NCBI RefSeq assembly: GCF_000410875.1
Contig: NZ_AROI01000016.1
Location: forward strand, 186,001-250,000
Source of the DNA: Halopseudomonas pelagia CL-AP6
GTDB taxonomy: Bacteria; Pseudomonadota; Gammaproteobacteria; Pseudomonadales; Pseudomonadaceae
Length of the DNA: 64,000 nucleotides
Direction of reading: 5' to 3'
The translations under genes were made by a program, and so were the position numbers. Below the pieces are notes generated by a model. It saw nothing but the letters and a program-made list of their open reading frames with translations, was not told the origin of the DNA and ran no database searches. Below are positions 47,591 to 58,573 of this stretch, in pieces. The first letter of the stretch is position 1; every line of letters starts with the position of its first letter.

Positions 47591-48064
47591 ATGATGAAAA
47601 TTGATATTGGCATTAAAGAAAAAGACCGGGAAAAGATCGCTGACGGGCTGTCGCATCTGCTGGCCGACACCTACACCCTGTACCTGAAGACCCACAACTT
47701 CCACTGGAATGTCAAAGGCCCGATGTTCCAGACACTGCATCTGATGTTTGAAACGCAGTACAACGAGCTGGCGCTGGCAGTCGATGACATCGCCGAGCGT
47801 ATCCGTACCCTTGGTTTTCCGGCGCCAGGTACTTATAAGCAGTTCGTGAAGCTGAGCACCATCAAGGAAGAAGAGGGCGTTCCGGAAGCCAAAGAAATGA
47901 TCCGCCTGCTGGTCGAAGGTCAGGAAGCCTGCGTACGCACCGCACGCAGCATATTCCCGATTTGCGACGAGACCCACGACGAGCCCACTGCCGACCTGCT
48001 GACCCAGCGCATGCAAGTGCACGAGAAGACGGCTTGGATGTTGCGCAGCTTGCTGGAAAGCTAA
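47591..48064 (+). CDS. dps: Dps family DNA-binding ferritin
   Basis: A 157-residue mini-ferritin that oxidises and stores Fe(II) with hydrogen peroxide and protects DNA. The inter-subunit ferroxidase ligands are in [44 protein letters not shown] (His, His, Asp, Glu). The C-terminus ends in [17 protein letters not shown]. The start at 47591 follows AGGAG. It is divergent from aspS, as I recall for the P. aeruginosa PA0962 locus. The N-terminus carries Lys residues that may contact DNA. Confidence 0.93.
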   Translation: MMKIDIGIKEKDREKIADGLSHLLADTYTLYLKTHNFHWNVKGPMFQTLHLMFETQYNELALAVDDIAERIRTLGFPAPGTYKQFVKLSTIKEEEGVPEAKEMIRLLVEGQEACVRTARSIFPICDETHDEPTADLLTQRMQVHEKTAWMLRSLLES

Positions 48065-48266
48065 ACAACTCGCGCGATAGTCTATTCATTATGAAACAAG
48101 CGAGCGCGGAGCACATGCTCCGCGCCACTGCCGGGCGCACCTCGTCGTCTATTCTGCTCTGCACTTTGAGACACCAGTACATTCAGGTTACAGTGCGCGC
48201 CCGACCATGACCCTTACAGTCGGACAGCCACTTTTCCTTATTGTTAATGTCTCCAAGGTGAACTAC

Positions 48267-48857
48267 GTGAAACTTTTCCATTACTTGCATTTTATTGTTG
48301 GCCTGGCGGCCCTGATCATCGGCCTCGCCAATGCTCTGCCTTTCTTTAGCCAACAAGGTCCTATCGACCTGACCGGCATTCTCCTGCTGCTCACCGGACT
48401 GCTCAATCTCCAGCAGTTCAACAATGCCGCAGAGCTACACACTACCCCCAAACGCATTGCCGGCATCGTTGCATCGGTTCTGATATTGATGGCTACGCTA
48501 ATTCCATTGGTCACGCTGCTGGTTAGCCCTATCCTCAGCACCTTTGGGGTTCACGCTATTGGCCTGGCAATCGCCGGTGTCTGCCTCCTGACTCTGCTCA
48601 GACTTAGCGGCTCACTGTCCAAGCTCTCATTCAAGCTGCCAAGGGCGTCATCGGAACGTGAAGCGGGCACCGTGAAATGGTTCAATACCAACAAAGGCTT
48701 CGGCTTTATTTCGCGGGACCAGGGCGATGACGTTTTCGTCCACTTCCGCGCCATCCGCGGCGAAGGGCATCGCGCTCTAGCCGAAGGTCAACGGGTCGAG
48801 TTTGTGGTCGCCAATCGCGACAAAGGCCTACAGGCAGAAGATGTGGTGATTCTCTGA
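48267..48857 (+). CDS. Membrane protein with C-terminal cold-shock domain
   Basis: A 196-residue fusion. Residues 1-125 hold about four membrane helices ([72 protein letters not shown]). The last ~65 residues are a cold-shock domain with RNP1 (KGFGFIS) and RNP2 (DVFVHF) and the opening [11 protein letters not shown]. The start is taken as GTG at 48267 because AAGGTG lies 6 bp upstream; an ATG at 48207 would add 20 residues without a good ribosome-binding site. It resembles the cold-shock protein gene next to dps in P. aeruginosa. A membrane-tethered nucleic-acid-binding role is inferred. Confidence 0.8.
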   Translation: MKLFHYLHFIVGLAALIIGLANALPFFSQQGPIDLTGILLLLTGLLNLQQFNNAAELHTTPKRIAGIVASVLILMATLIPLVTLLVSPILSTFGVHAIGLAIAGVCLLTLLRLSGSLSKLSFKLPRASSEREAGTVKWFNTNKGFGFISRDQGDDVFVHFRAIRGEGHRALAEGQRVEFVVANRDKGLQAEDVVIL

Positions 48858-48861
48858 CCCA

Positions 48862-49089
48862 TCAGTAATGCGGAGGCGGTGCTTCATCGACCGCCTCGCC
48901 CGGCATGGAGGCGGCTAGGTCAGCCTGCCTCCGCGCCAACACTTCCAACGCCCGCCTCAGCTTTTCCAGCTCCATTTGTTGCGCACTTACCACATCGTTC
49001 AGCGCCTGGATGGTATCGTCCTGAAAAACCAGACGCACCTCCAAATCAGCCACCCTGCTCTCTAGCTCATTTAATGGCAACTCATTCAT
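48862..49089 (-). CDS. slyX: SlyX family protein
   Basis: A 75-residue coiled-coil protein: LESRVADLEVRLVFQDDTIQALNDVVSAQQMELEKLRRALEVL, ending in the characteristic PPPHY. Its function is unknown. The ATG at 49089 has GGAG 8 bp upstream and overlaps the HIT-gene stop as ATGA, so the two are coupled. It converges on the cold-shock-domain gene, 4 bp apart. Confidence 0.92.
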   Translation of the reverse strand: MNELPLNELESRVADLEVRLVFQDDTIQALNDVVSAQQMELEKLRRALEVLARRQADLAASMPGEAVDEAPPPHY

Positions 49090-49517
49090 GGGCAAGACTC
49101 CGCAAAAGTAAATCCGTTCGTGAGCACCGCTCGCAACTTGCCAATGCGCTCATTGAGAAGCTCTGGCGTATAGCTGACCGCCGGTGATTTGCCCCACACC
49201 GGAGCCGGCCAGGCGTGATCCTTGCGGTATCTCACCACATGATGGACATGTAACTGGCTGACCACGTTGCCCAGCGCAGCGATATTCATTTTATCCGCGG
49301 CAAAAGCATCCTTGAGCTTCTCTGCCAGCAAACAGGACTCCTCCATCAACAAGCTACGATCAGCTACCGATAGCTGGAAGATTTCCGTCGCGTCCTCCCG
49401 GCGAGGCACCAGAATAAACCAAGGGTACTGGGCATCATTCATTAGCAGCAGCGTGCATAGCTGAAAGTCGCCAAGCACGATGCAGTCAGAAGCCAATTGC
49501 CCAGCCAGCTTGAACAT
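49086..49517 (-). CDS. HIT family nucleotide-binding protein
   Basis: A 143-residue histidine-triad-fold protein. The triad motif is QLHVHHVVRY, a His-x-His-His variant of the usual HxHxH; NVVSQLHVHH and PWFILVPRREDATEI match the proteobacterial HIT subgroup. Such proteins hydrolyse nucleoside phosphoramidates or dinucleotides. It starts at 49517 and overlaps slyX by 4 bp. It is divergent from the oprD-type porin across a 304-bp gap. Confidence 0.88.
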   Translation of the reverse strand: MFKLAGQLASDCIVLGDFQLCTLLLMNDAQYPWFILVPRREDATEIFQLSVADRSLLMEESCLLAEKLKDAFAADKMNIAALGNVVSQLHVHHVVRYRKDHAWPAPVWGKSPAVSYTPELLNERIGKLRAVLTNGFTFAESCP

Positions 49518-49821
49518 GTCAGAATCCCGTCAAACAAAGTTACATTGTAGCCTTTTGTGAATTCCGTCTCAAATCGAGGCGCTTTGGTCCTGCAAAAGGC
49601 TTGTTTTTGACCTTTTTGCGCAAAAATATTTAAATTTGTTGACAAAAAGGCTAGGCTTGATGCGACAGATTATAGGAAAATAGCGACAAGGTGCTGTTTT
49701 TCAAGCAATTGGTTTCGCAAATAGTCTTTTGATGCTTTAATCTAAGTCGACAATAAAAACGATACCTGGTTCCCATGTGAACCGCGCAGTTTCTGAGAAG
49801 TTTAATATGAAGGAGCAAAGA
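49518..49821 (+). promoter_or_regulatory. Intergenic region upstream of the OprD-type porin, with promoter-like elements
   Basis: This 304-bp AT-rich gap carries no gene. Candidate promoter parts on the plus strand are TTGATG (49729-49734), 17 bp, AATAAA (49752-49757), which would give a short leader before the porin, and an upstream TTGACA at 49639-49644 without a convincing -10. The palindrome TTTTTGCGCAAAAA lies near 49611-49625 and might be a regulator site. All of this is by eye. Confidence 0.35.
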
Positions 49822-51084
49822 ATGAAAAAAGTTATCCAATGGAGTTCCATTGCACTGGCCGTGGCCGTAGGCAATGGTGTTCTGGTATCCAACGTATATG
49901 CTCAGCAAGCAGAAGGCTTCATCGAAGGCTCTTCCGCTACCCTTAGCAACCGTACCATGAACTTCAACCGTGACTTCCGCAGCAGCGGTGGTAACGCTGC
50001 CGGTCAAAGCAAGCGTGACGAAACTGCTACTGGCTTTGTACTGAACTTTGAATCCGGTTACTCGCGCGGTCCTGTCGGCCTGGGTTTTGACACCATCGCC
50101 ATGCTCGGCATCAAGCTTGACAGCACTAGCGACAACGCTGGCACTGGCATTCTACCTAGCAGCTTTGGCGACTCCGGTCCAAGCAACTATTCCGAAATTC
50201 GCGGCGCAGTAAAAGCCAACATTTTGGAAGACACCGTTCTGCGCTATGGCGTACACCTGCCAGAGAATCCGGTTATCGCATATGACGACGCTCGTCTGTT
50301 GCCGAACCACTACTCCGGTTACAGCGTTACCAATAGCTCCATCGACAACCTGTTCGTAGAAGCTGGCCGCATGAACAAACGCGGCGACATGGATGGCACG
50401 GCGGAAGTTAAAGGTCCATTCGGCGGTGACAATGACAAAGTTGTCTACCTGGGCGGTACTTACGAGTTTGCTGAGAACTTAAGCACCTCACTGTACACTT
50501 CCAAAGCCGACCAATTGTGGAAGCGTCATTTCGCTGGCTTGACTCACAGCTTCGATCTCGCTGAAGGTCTGAGCCTGACCACTGATCTGGCTCATTACCA
50601 CACTTCTGACGACAGCCCAACTGGCCAGGAATTCGGTAACAAGGCAACTTCGATTGGCGCAACTCTGGGTGCAGGTCACCACGGCTTTACGCTGGCTGCC
50701 CAGCGCATGAGTGGCGATGCTGGCTTTGAATATCTTGACGGTGCCATCTTCCTGGCGAACTCGGTTCAGTACGCCGACTTCAATGCCAAAGATGAGCGTT
50801 CTTATCAAGCGCGTTACGATTATGATTTCGCAGGCCTGGGCATTCCTGGCTTGACTTTCATGACTCGCTATATCACTAGCGACAATGCTGACGTAGCCCC
50901 AGGCGTTCGCGACGGTCGCTGGGAGCGTGACACCAACATCAGCTACACCATGCAAAATGGCATGCTGGAAGGCGTCAATCTGTTGTGGCGTAACGCCACC
51001 ATTCGTCAAGACGTTGGTCTTGATGACAATGGCGACATTGACGAAAACCGCCTGATCGTTTCCTACACCTGGGACCTGCTCTAA
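49822..51084 (+). CDS. oprD: OprD family outer-membrane porin
   Basis: A 420-residue porin. A signal peptide (MKKVIQWSSIALAVAVGNGVLVSNVYAQ) precedes an 18-strand-type barrel: FIEGSSATLSNRTMNFNRDFR, ATGFVLNFESGYSRGPVGLGFDTIAMLGIKLDS and the closing ENRLIVSYTWDLL are the OprD family pattern. Members take up basic amino acids, peptides or organic acids; the substrate cannot be told here. The start at 49822 follows AAGGAGC. It is slightly shorter than P. aeruginosa OprD, and a strong terminator follows. Its position next to proS matches the PA0958 oprD locus as I recall, but orthology of substrate range is not implied. Confidence 0.9.
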   Translation: MKKVIQWSSIALAVAVGNGVLVSNVYAQQAEGFIEGSSATLSNRTMNFNRDFRSSGGNAAGQSKRDETATGFVLNFESGYSRGPVGLGFDTIAMLGIKLDSTSDNAGTGILPSSFGDSGPSNYSEIRGAVKANILEDTVLRYGVHLPENPVIAYDDARLLPNHYSGYSVTNSSIDNLFVEAGRMNKRGDMDGTAEVKGPFGGDNDKVVYLGGTYEFAENLSTSLYTSKADQLWKRHFAGLTHSFDLAEGLSLTTDLAHYHTSDDSPTGQEFGNKATSIGATLGAGHHGFTLAAQRMSGDAGFEYLDGAIFLANSVQYADFNAKDERSYQARYDYDFAGLGIPGLTFMTRYITSDNADVAPGVRDGRWERDTNISYTMQNGMLEGVNLLWRNATIRQDVGLDDNGDIDENRLIVSYTWDLL

Positions 51085-51106
51085 GCAGACCTGAGTTAAG
51101 AAACTG

Positions 51107-51133
51107 AAAACCCGGCTTAGGCCGGGTTTTTTT
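51107..51133 (+). terminator. Rho-independent terminator of the porin gene
   Basis: AAAACCCGGC-TTAG-GCCGGGTTTT followed by more T residues, 23 bp after the porin stop: a 10-bp stem, tetraloop and T-tract. Confidence 0.92.
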
Positions 51134-51237
51134 ATGCCTGCATTCAACCCGTCCGCCGTAGCGTATGGCTATACGGTAGTGGCCGACAGCCGTACAATAC
51201 GTCTATTACATGCCTTTATTCCAGGATTACCTAGCCC

Positions 51238-52971
51238 ATGCGTACCAGCCAATATCTGATCTCGACCCTGAAGGAAACGCCTGCCGACGCCGCTGTGATC
51301 AGCCATCAGCTGATGCTGCGCGCGGGAATGATCCGCAAGATCGCCTCGGGTTTGTATACATGGCTACCCATGGGTTTGCGGGTACTGCGTAAGGTCGAGG
51401 CGGTGGTGCGGGACGAGATGAACAACGCTGGCGCCATGGAAGTATTGATGCCGGCTATTCAGCCCGCCGAATTATGGCAGGAATCCGGACGCTGGGAAGA
51501 GTACGGCCCAGAGCTGCTGCGCCTGAAAGACCGGCATGGTCGCGAGTTCTGCGTGGGCCCGACCCACGAAGAAGTAATTACCGATCTGGCCCGCACCGAG
51601 ATTACCAGCTACAAACAACTACCACTGAACCTGTATCAGATTCAGAACAAGTTTCGCGACGAAATACGCCCGCGCTTCGGCCTGATGCGTGCCCGCGAAT
51701 TCGTCATGAAGGATGCCTACTCTTTCCATCTGGACCAAGCATCCATGCAGCAGACCTACGACGGCATGTATCAGGCCTACTGCAACGTCTTCAGCCGGTT
51801 GGGGCTGAACTATCGCCCAGTGGTCGCCGATAACGGCTCAATCGGCGGCGAAGGCTCGCATGAATTTCATGTGCTGGCCGATTCGGGCGAAGACGCCATC
51901 GTGTTTTCAGATACCGGCACCTACGCCGCCAATATGGAAAAGGCCACCGCCCAGCTACCCCAGGGTGATCGACCTGTCGCCAAGCAGGCGAAGAAACTGG
52001 TAGACACGCCTGAGCAGTTCACCATTGAGGCGGTCAGCCAGTTCCTGCAACTGCCAGCCGAGCAGTCCGTGAAGACGCTTATTGTGCTCGGGCAAACGCA
52101 AGACGGTAAACATCACCCGCTGGTCGCGCTGATATTGCGTGGCGATCATGAAATGAACACTATCAAGGCTGAAAATCATCCTGCCATACATGCGCCGCTG
52201 ACCTTTGCCAGCGAAACGCAGATTCAGCAGGCTATCGGCTGCAAACCAGGATCGATTGGGCCCGTGGGCCTAGACATTAAGGTGATTGCTGACCATAGCG
52301 CCGCCCACTTGGCTGATTTTGTCTGTGGTGCCAATCAGGATGGCCGTCACTTCACTGGTGTTAACTGGGAGCGGGACGCCCGCTATGATGAAGTGGCAGA
52401 CCTGCGTAACGTGATGGAAGGTGATGCTAGCCCGGACGGAGAAGGCACCCTGGTTATCCGCCGCGGTATAGAGGTAGGGCATATCTTCCAACTGGGCCGC
52501 AAATACAGTGAGGCCATGAACTGCAATGTGCTGAATGAGCAAGGCAAAGCCAGCGCACTGATCATGGGCTGCTACGGTATCGGCGTCTCACGCGTGGTAG
52601 CGGCTGCCATTGAGCAGAATTACGATCAGCGCGGCATCATCTGGCCTGACGCGCTAGCACCCTTCCAGGTCGTCCTGGTGCCGATGAAAATGGAAAGCTC
52701 CGACAGTGTTCGAGACGCTACCGAACAGCTCTACCACAGCCTGAAACAAGCCGGCATCGATGTATTGCTTGACGACCGTGACAAAAAGGTCAGCCCGGGC
52801 GTCAAATTTGCCGACATGGACCTGATAGGCATCCCCCATCGCGTCGTCATCAGCGACCGCGGCTTGGCCGAGGGTCAATTGGAATACAAATACCGACGCG
52901 ACAGCGAAGCTCGCAATATCCCCAGTGAGGATATGCTCGGCTTTCTGCTCGAGCAGATCGTCAAGAGCTGA
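51238..52971 (+). CDS. proS: Proline--tRNA ligase (bacterial type)
   Basis: A 577-residue class II synthetase. Motif 1 lies near [29 protein letters not shown], motif 2 at [28 protein letters not shown], the editing INS domain spans about residues 220-410 ([33 protein letters not shown]), motif 3 is [22 protein letters not shown], and the anticodon domain is C-terminal ([41 protein letters not shown]). It is followed 13 bp later by a lipoprotein gene. Confidence 0.97.
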   Translation: MRTSQYLISTLKETPADAAVISHQLMLRAGMIRKIASGLYTWLPMGLRVLRKVEAVVRDEMNNAGAMEVLMPAIQPAELWQESGRWEEYGPELLRLKDRHGREFCVGPTHEEVITDLARTEITSYKQLPLNLYQIQNKFRDEIRPRFGLMRAREFVMKDAYSFHLDQASMQQTYDGMYQAYCNVFSRLGLNYRPVVADNGSIGGEGSHEFHVLADSGEDAIVFSDTGTYAANMEKATAQLPQGDRPVAKQAKKLVDTPEQFTIEAVSQFLQLPAEQSVKTLIVLGQTQDGKHHPLVALILRGDHEMNTIKAENHPAIHAPLTFASETQIQQAIGCKPGSIGPVGLDIKVIADHSAAHLADFVCGANQDGRHFTGVNWERDARYDEVADLRNVMEGDASPDGEGTLVIRRGIEVGHIFQLGRKYSEAMNCNVLNEQGKASALIMGCYGIGVSRVVAAAIEQNYDQRGIIWPDALAPFQVVLVPMKMESSDSVRDATEQLYHSLKQAGIDVLLDDRDKKVSPGVKFADMDLIGIPHRVVISDRGLAEGQLEYKYRRDSEARNIPSEDMLGFLLEQIVKS

Positions 52972-52984
52972 GGTCAGAGAAACA

Positions 52985-53671
52985 ATGCAAGCGCATTTGG
53001 CAACCTGGTGGTTATGGATGCCCGCCAGCCTGATGTTAACGGCCTGCGGTTTGAACATGCCACGATCCGAGCAATCACCCGCACGGGTAGAACGCACGCT
53101 CGTCAGTCACAGCATACAGATGGATGCGGGTGACGTAGCCGTGATGTCCCTGCCGCAACGTACTCTGCGCGTACAGCAACAGCTGCACTACGACGTTACC
53201 GAGTTCAATGCACGCGGCGGCGTCATTGATCGGCGCGAAGAGCACCAAACGCTGCCCTGGGCCAATAAGCCGGTAGACGTCATTGCGGGCAGCTTTCGTA
53301 CCAGCCTGAATACTGACACTGACGGCTTGTTGCGCCTGAATTTGCTTAACGACGGCTTTCTGAATCTGGATTATGACAACCTGCGCGTGATCCAGTTAAC
53401 GGCCAGCGCCAGTCCGAAAATTCGCAGCGAGGTCAACCTGCTTATTGGTCGCGAACTGCGGAGCAAGCTGCATGAAGCGGTTGATCTGATCTACGGCAAC
53501 CTGGAGGAGGATGACGTGGACCAATGGGCCTATCGCGTCCATCGGCTTTCTGCCCTCGGCCTTTCTGAAGAGTCCAACCAACTGGAAAACATGCTCATTC
53601 TGTTAACCACTGGCGACCCCCAGCTACAGGGCGAGTTTATGCACGCCCTGGACGTCAACCAGCGCCCCTGA
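52985..53671 (+). CDS. Hypothetical lipoprotein
   Basis: A 228-residue protein whose leader ends in LMLTAC, a lipobox, so it is probably anchored in the outer or inner membrane. I recognise no domain. The middle, RVQQQLHYDVTEFNARGGVIDRREEHQTLPWANKPVDVIAGSFRT, suggests beta structure; the end is helical (NQLENMLILLTTGDPQLQGEFMHALD). It sits between proS and a transglycosylase-like gene on the same strand, with 1 bp to the next start, so the two products may work together at the cell wall. That link is inference. Confidence 0.7.
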   Translation: MQAHLATWWLWMPASLMLTACGLNMPRSEQSPARVERTLVSHSIQMDAGDVAVMSLPQRTLRVQQQLHYDVTEFNARGGVIDRREEHQTLPWANKPVDVIAGSFRTSLNTDTDGLLRLNLLNDGFLNLDYDNLRVIQLTASASPKIRSEVNLLIGRELRSKLHEAVDLIYGNLEEDDVDQWAYRVHRLSALGLSEESNQLENMLILLTTGDPQLQGEFMHALDVNQRP

Positions 53672-53672
53672 C

Positions 53673-54257
53673 GTGAGCCTATTCACAAGGATAGTGACTG
53701 GCCTGTTGGTACTCTGCGCAAGCGCCTTGTGCGGCGCGCAGACGCCTCCCGCTACCGAAGTAGATCCTCAGCTCAAAGCGCTGCTGATGCAGACCGTGTC
53801 CCAGGCCGACAGCTTTCATGATCGTTTTGATGCCGAGGTCTGGCTGTTGGACATGTCGACCAGGCTCAGGCGCTTCCTGCCCAATGAGCAACAACGGCTG
53901 GAATTTCTACGGCTGGTGCATCGCGAGGCGCGTATCGCCGGGTTGAAGCCCGACCTGGTGATTGCCGTGATCCACTCGGAAAGCCTGTTTGACCGCTACG
54001 CCCTATCTAGCGTTGGCGCTCAGGGGGTGATGCAGGTAATGCCTTTCTGGAAAGCCGAGCTTGGGCGTCCCGACGACAACCTGATTGATCTGGCAACCAA
54101 TCTGCGTTACGGCTGTACCATTCTGAAGTACTACTTGGACAAGGAAAAAGGCAACCTGCGCCGAGCACTTGCGCGTTACAACGGCAGCCTCGGCAGTCAG
54201 AAATACCCTGATCGCGTGCTCGATTACTGGTATAGCTTCTGGTACGTCAACGAGTGA
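53673..54257 (+). CDS. Small exported lytic transglycosylase-like (SLT domain) protein
   Basis: A 194-residue protein with a signal peptide (GLLVLCASALCGAQ) and a C-terminal lysozyme-like SLT domain: KPDLVIAVIHSESLFDRYALSSVGAQGVMQVMPFW, in which the first Glu would be the catalytic acid, and NLIDLATNLRYGCTILKYYLDKEKGNLRRALARYNGS. Such enzymes cleave peptidoglycan glycan strands. The start is GTG at 53673, one base after the lipoprotein stop. The domain is complete but the N-terminal part is unrecognised. Confidence 0.85.
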   Translation: MSLFTRIVTGLLVLCASALCGAQTPPATEVDPQLKALLMQTVSQADSFHDRFDAEVWLLDMSTRLRRFLPNEQQRLEFLRLVHREARIAGLKPDLVIAVIHSESLFDRYALSSVGAQGVMQVMPFWKAELGRPDDNLIDLATNLRYGCTILKYYLDKEKGNLRRALARYNGSLGSQKYPDRVLDYWYSFWYVNE

Positions 54258-54270
54258 ACGGCTAAATCAC

Positions 54271-54543
54271 CTATAACTGCACGAAACCGGCAATCTCCTG
54301 CCACGCACAACCGGTCAATTCAACCGCCTCTACTTTGGCCCCGGCAGGCCCGGTTTGCAGCCAGGCGGTCATCGCCTCTAGCGCAGACTCTTCGCCACAC
54401 AGCATGACTTCCACCGAGCCATCGTTAAGGTTGCGTACCCAGCCATCAATACCCAGCTTGCTCGCCTGGCGTACCGTCGCCTGGCGGAAACCCACGCCCT
54501 GTACCCGGCCATGCACATACCCTTGAAGACTTAGACTGCTCAT
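54271..54543 (-). CDS. acyP: Acylphosphatase
   Basis: A 90-residue acylphosphatase that hydrolyses carboxyl-phosphate bonds. The signature GYVHGRVQGVGFRQATVRQASKLGIDGWVRNLNDGSVEVMLCG contains the active-site Arg in GVGFR and Asn in VRNLNDG. It lies 19 bp after the thioredoxin-like gene on the same strand. Confidence 0.95.
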   Translation of the reverse strand: MSSLSLQGYVHGRVQGVGFRQATVRQASKLGIDGWVRNLNDGSVEVMLCGEESALEAMTAWLQTGPAGAKVEAVELTGCAWQEIAGFVQL

Positions 54544-54562
54544 GGTGACTCCCCCGTTCGTT

Positions 54563-55042
54563 CTATTGCGTCAAGGCCAAAAGCCCCGCTTCATCCTGCG
54601 GACCCTGCAACGTATGCGCCAGCACTCCTTCAGGACTGATGATGTAGGTGGTGGGCAACACCTGGGGCAACGGTAATGCGTAAGCTGCAGCAAAGTCATG
54701 ACCAAGAACCGGGAAGCGAATATTCATACGTTCGCTCAACTGCCGAAGCTCAGCACCCTGGTAAGCATCGAAATGAATTCCGACGACCTGAATGTTATCC
54801 GCCACTTGGTCCAACGCGTTCAACTCAGGCAGCTCATCCCGGCAAGGGGCACACCACTCTGCCCAGTAATTGATCACCAACCAGCGGCCATCAAAATCGC
54901 CAGAGGAGTACGCAGTGCCGTGCTGATCAACCCATTGGTCAGCCTTTGTTTGCTCGCCCCCGCAGGCGGCCAGGGCAAGACAGGCGAGTAACAGCAAATG
55001 GCGGCGCCCTGCTGCCAATGCACCTGAACATGGCCACGTCAT
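54563..55042 (-). CDS. TlpA-like thioredoxin-fold lipoprotein
   Basis: A 159-residue exported thiol-disulfide protein. The leader ends in LALAAC, a lipobox. The thioredoxin active site is WAEWCAPCRDELPELN (Cys-x2-Cys), and the cis-Pro is in LPTTYIISPEG. It is probably a periplasmic reductase of the TlpA/ResA type. It overlaps the YihY-family gene by 4 bp (ATGA), so co-translation is expected; its partner is unknown. Confidence 0.88.
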   Translation of the reverse strand: MTWPCSGALAAGRRHLLLLACLALAACGGEQTKADQWVDQHGTAYSSGDFDGRWLVINYWAEWCAPCRDELPELNALDQVADNIQVVGIHFDAYQGAELRQLSERMNIRFPVLGHDFAAAYALPLPQVLPTTYIISPEGVLAHTLQGPQDEAGLLALTQ

Positions 55043-56310
55043 GCGTTGAGTTGCTCCGTTTCCAATGGGGCCGTAACCGCCGAACCGGCGTCCGGACCCA
55101 ACCAGTTTTTGACGCTGCCCTGCAGCACCTGTTTACGCTGCTCCTCCAACCGCCCGAGTGCCTGCAAAAAGGGCGGGTACCAAGCGCCGTCGCCCTCCAC
55201 TCGCTCAGGCAGCGTGGCAACGGCCGGCAATGGCTCTGGCAATCGCGACAGCAAGTCTGCCATATCCAGCCCATCGAGGTCGCGGCTCAGCACATAACCG
55301 CCCTGCTGCGCACGGGTGATAATTTGCTCGCTCTCCAACAACTCGGTCAACTGCAGCCAAAGCTCCTCATGCATCACCCAACCTGCCGCATTGACCCGCC
55401 CCAGATCAACCGTCTGGCCTTTTTGCTGGGCCTGCAGCAGCACCCGCAGCAACGCCATCAGCGTGACAAGTCTGGGCAAGAGCGGCCGCTGCCACGCCGA
55501 ACTGCTATCCAGATTGGCTACCAGTTCGGCACCAAACAGAATGATCAACCAACTGATATACACCCAGATCAAAAACAGCGGAAACGCGGCAAAAGCGCCG
55601 TATATCAACTGGTAACCAGGGAACAGTGCCACATAAAGAGCGAAGCTGGCCTTCGCCCCCTCGAACAGCAGCGCGACCAATATCCCGCCGACCAGGCCGT
55701 GACGGAACGGCACACGGGTGTTGGGTACCGCGACAAACACCAGCGTAAAGGCTGCTACGCTAAGCAGCAGCGGTACCCAGCCCAGCAGCCAACGGTAGGC
55801 ATCGCCAACAGCGGCATCACCGGCAAGAAAGTTAAGCGAAGTTAAATAGGTGCTGACCAAAAAGCCGGCACCCAGCAATAATGGCCCAAGGCTCAGCACC
55901 GCCCAATACAGCAGAAAACTGGATACCCCCCGGCGGCGCTGACGGATGCGCCAGATGGCATTGAAGGAGCGTTCGATATTGACCAGCATCATGAAGGCCG
56001 TGATGACCAACAGGGCTATGCCTATGCCCGTCAATTGCCGCGCTTGATCGGAGAAATCCTGCAGATATTCACGCAGCGTATCGCCTGTCGCTGGCACAAA
56101 ATTATTGAAAATAAAATCCTCAATCTGCCCGCCGACCTGGTGGAACGCAGGTATGGCCGCAAGCATTGCGTAGGTCACCGTCATCACCGGTACGACGGCA
56201 AACAGCGTGGTGTAGGTTAGCGCGGCAGCATTCTTGGCGCAGTTATCCTCACCGAATCGTCTGAATAGATAACGGAAAAAATGCAGTAACAGGTTGAGTC
56301 GATGCGGCAT
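55039..56310 (-). CDS. YihY/virulence factor BrkB family membrane protein
   Basis: A 423-residue inner-membrane protein with six helices in residues 30-290 (NAAALTYTTLFAVVPVMTVTYAMLAAI, LTGIGIALLVITAFMMLVNIERSFNAIWRI, FLLYWAVLSLGPLLLGAGFLVSTY, ending FPLFLIWVYISWLIILFGAELVA) and a cytoplasmic C-terminal region of about 130 residues resembling a winged helix (VMHEELWLQLTELLESEQIITRAQQGGYVLSRD). The family was once called ribonuclease BN in error; its true role is unknown. The start at 56310 (MPHRLNLLLHFFRYLFRRF) is preferred. Confidence 0.88.
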   Translation of the reverse strand: MPHRLNLLLHFFRYLFRRFGEDNCAKNAAALTYTTLFAVVPVMTVTYAMLAAIPAFHQVGGQIEDFIFNNFVPATGDTLREYLQDFSDQARQLTGIGIALLVITAFMMLVNIERSFNAIWRIRQRRRGVSSFLLYWAVLSLGPLLLGAGFLVSTYLTSLNFLAGDAAVGDAYRWLLGWVPLLLSVAAFTLVFVAVPNTRVPFRHGLVGGILVALLFEGAKASFALYVALFPGYQLIYGAFAAFPLFLIWVYISWLIILFGAELVANLDSSSAWQRPLLPRLVTLMALLRVLLQAQQKGQTVDLGRVNAAGWVMHEELWLQLTELLESEQIITRAQQGGYVLSRDLDGLDMADLLSRLPEPLPAVATLPERVEGDGAWYPPFLQALGRLEEQRKQVLQGSVKNWLGPDAGSAVTAPLETEQLNA

Positions 56311-56404
56311 CCAAGTTCCCTGACAGCCAGATGGATTAAGGCTTAGAATAAACCCCATACTACGTATAAGCCACCTGCTTCCCTATTCTGCAACGGAGAG
56401 TCAC

Positions 56405-57775
<1,371 letters not shown>

Positions 57776-57780
57776 GTGAC

Positions 57781-58476
57781 TTACCAGCCCATAACCCGCT
57801 TGACGAACGGAATAGTCAAGCGGTGCTGGGCCTGCAGGGACGCCTGATCAAGCTGCTCCAGCGCGGCAAACAATTCCGCCATGCCGCGTGCGCCGCGATT
57901 GAGCATGTAGCGTGCTACTTCTTCGCTAAGCTGCAAGCCGCGCAAGTCGGCGCGCAGCATCAGCATTTGCTGTTTATCTTCGTCGCTCAACGGTTGCAAC
58001 TGAAATACCAGGCCCCAACTCAGGCGAGAGGCCAGGTCAGCCAGGCTGAAGCCCATCACCCTGGGCGCAGCCGACGCGGCAACCAGCAGCCGGCCGCCCT
58101 CCTCACGCAAGCGGTTGTACAAATGAAACAATGCCTCTTCCCAGGCCGCATCCCCGACCAGCGCGTCTAACTGATCCAGACATAACAGATCGAACTGCTC
58201 CATGCCTTCCAACAGATCAGGGCCGTGGTCCTGGACCTCCGCCAGCGGCAGATACATCGCCAGGCTACCCACTTCCGCCATGCGATGGCAGGCCGCCTGC
58301 AGCAAGTGCGACCGGCCACTGCCGGGCGCGCCCCACAAGTATAAGCAGGTCTCTGGAAGCGCTGGCTCTGCGCTGGCGAGCGCCTCCACCGCAGCCACTG
58401 CAGCCGCGTTGGGCCCAGCGTAGAAATTGGTGAAAGTGGCCTCATCATTAAGCTTGATGCTCAGAGGCAACTGCAT
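57781..58476 (-). CDS. hda: DnaA regulatory inactivator Hda
   Basis: A 231-residue AAA+ protein that with the beta clamp stimulates ATP hydrolysis by DnaA. The start QLPLSIKL is the clamp-binding motif at the extreme N-terminus. LWGAPGSGRSHLLQAAC is the Walker A region (a Ser-Gly-Arg-Ser variant, normal for Hda), LLCLDQLDAL the Walker B region, and SRLSWGLVFQLQPLSDEDKQQML carries the arginine-finger region. A start at 58494 adds six residues and is also possible. It follows the DUF2066 gene on the same strand. Confidence 0.92.
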   Translation of the reverse strand: MQLPLSIKLNDEATFTNFYAGPNAAAVAAVEALASAEPALPETCLYLWGAPGSGRSHLLQAACHRMAEVGSLAMYLPLAEVQDHGPDLLEGMEQFDLLCLDQLDALVGDAAWEEALFHLYNRLREEGGRLLVAASAAPRVMGFSLADLASRLSWGLVFQLQPLSDEDKQQMLMLRADLRGLQLSEEVARYMLNRGARGMAELFAALEQLDQASLQAQHRLTIPFVKRVMGW

Positions 58477-58573
58477 GGGCTGACCGCTATGCATGGGCGT
58501 CGCGCACCCAAGGCGCTTGGGCTGCATTCAGATCAACGCTCATGTCCAGCTCCTGCAGGCTCGCGAACATAGC

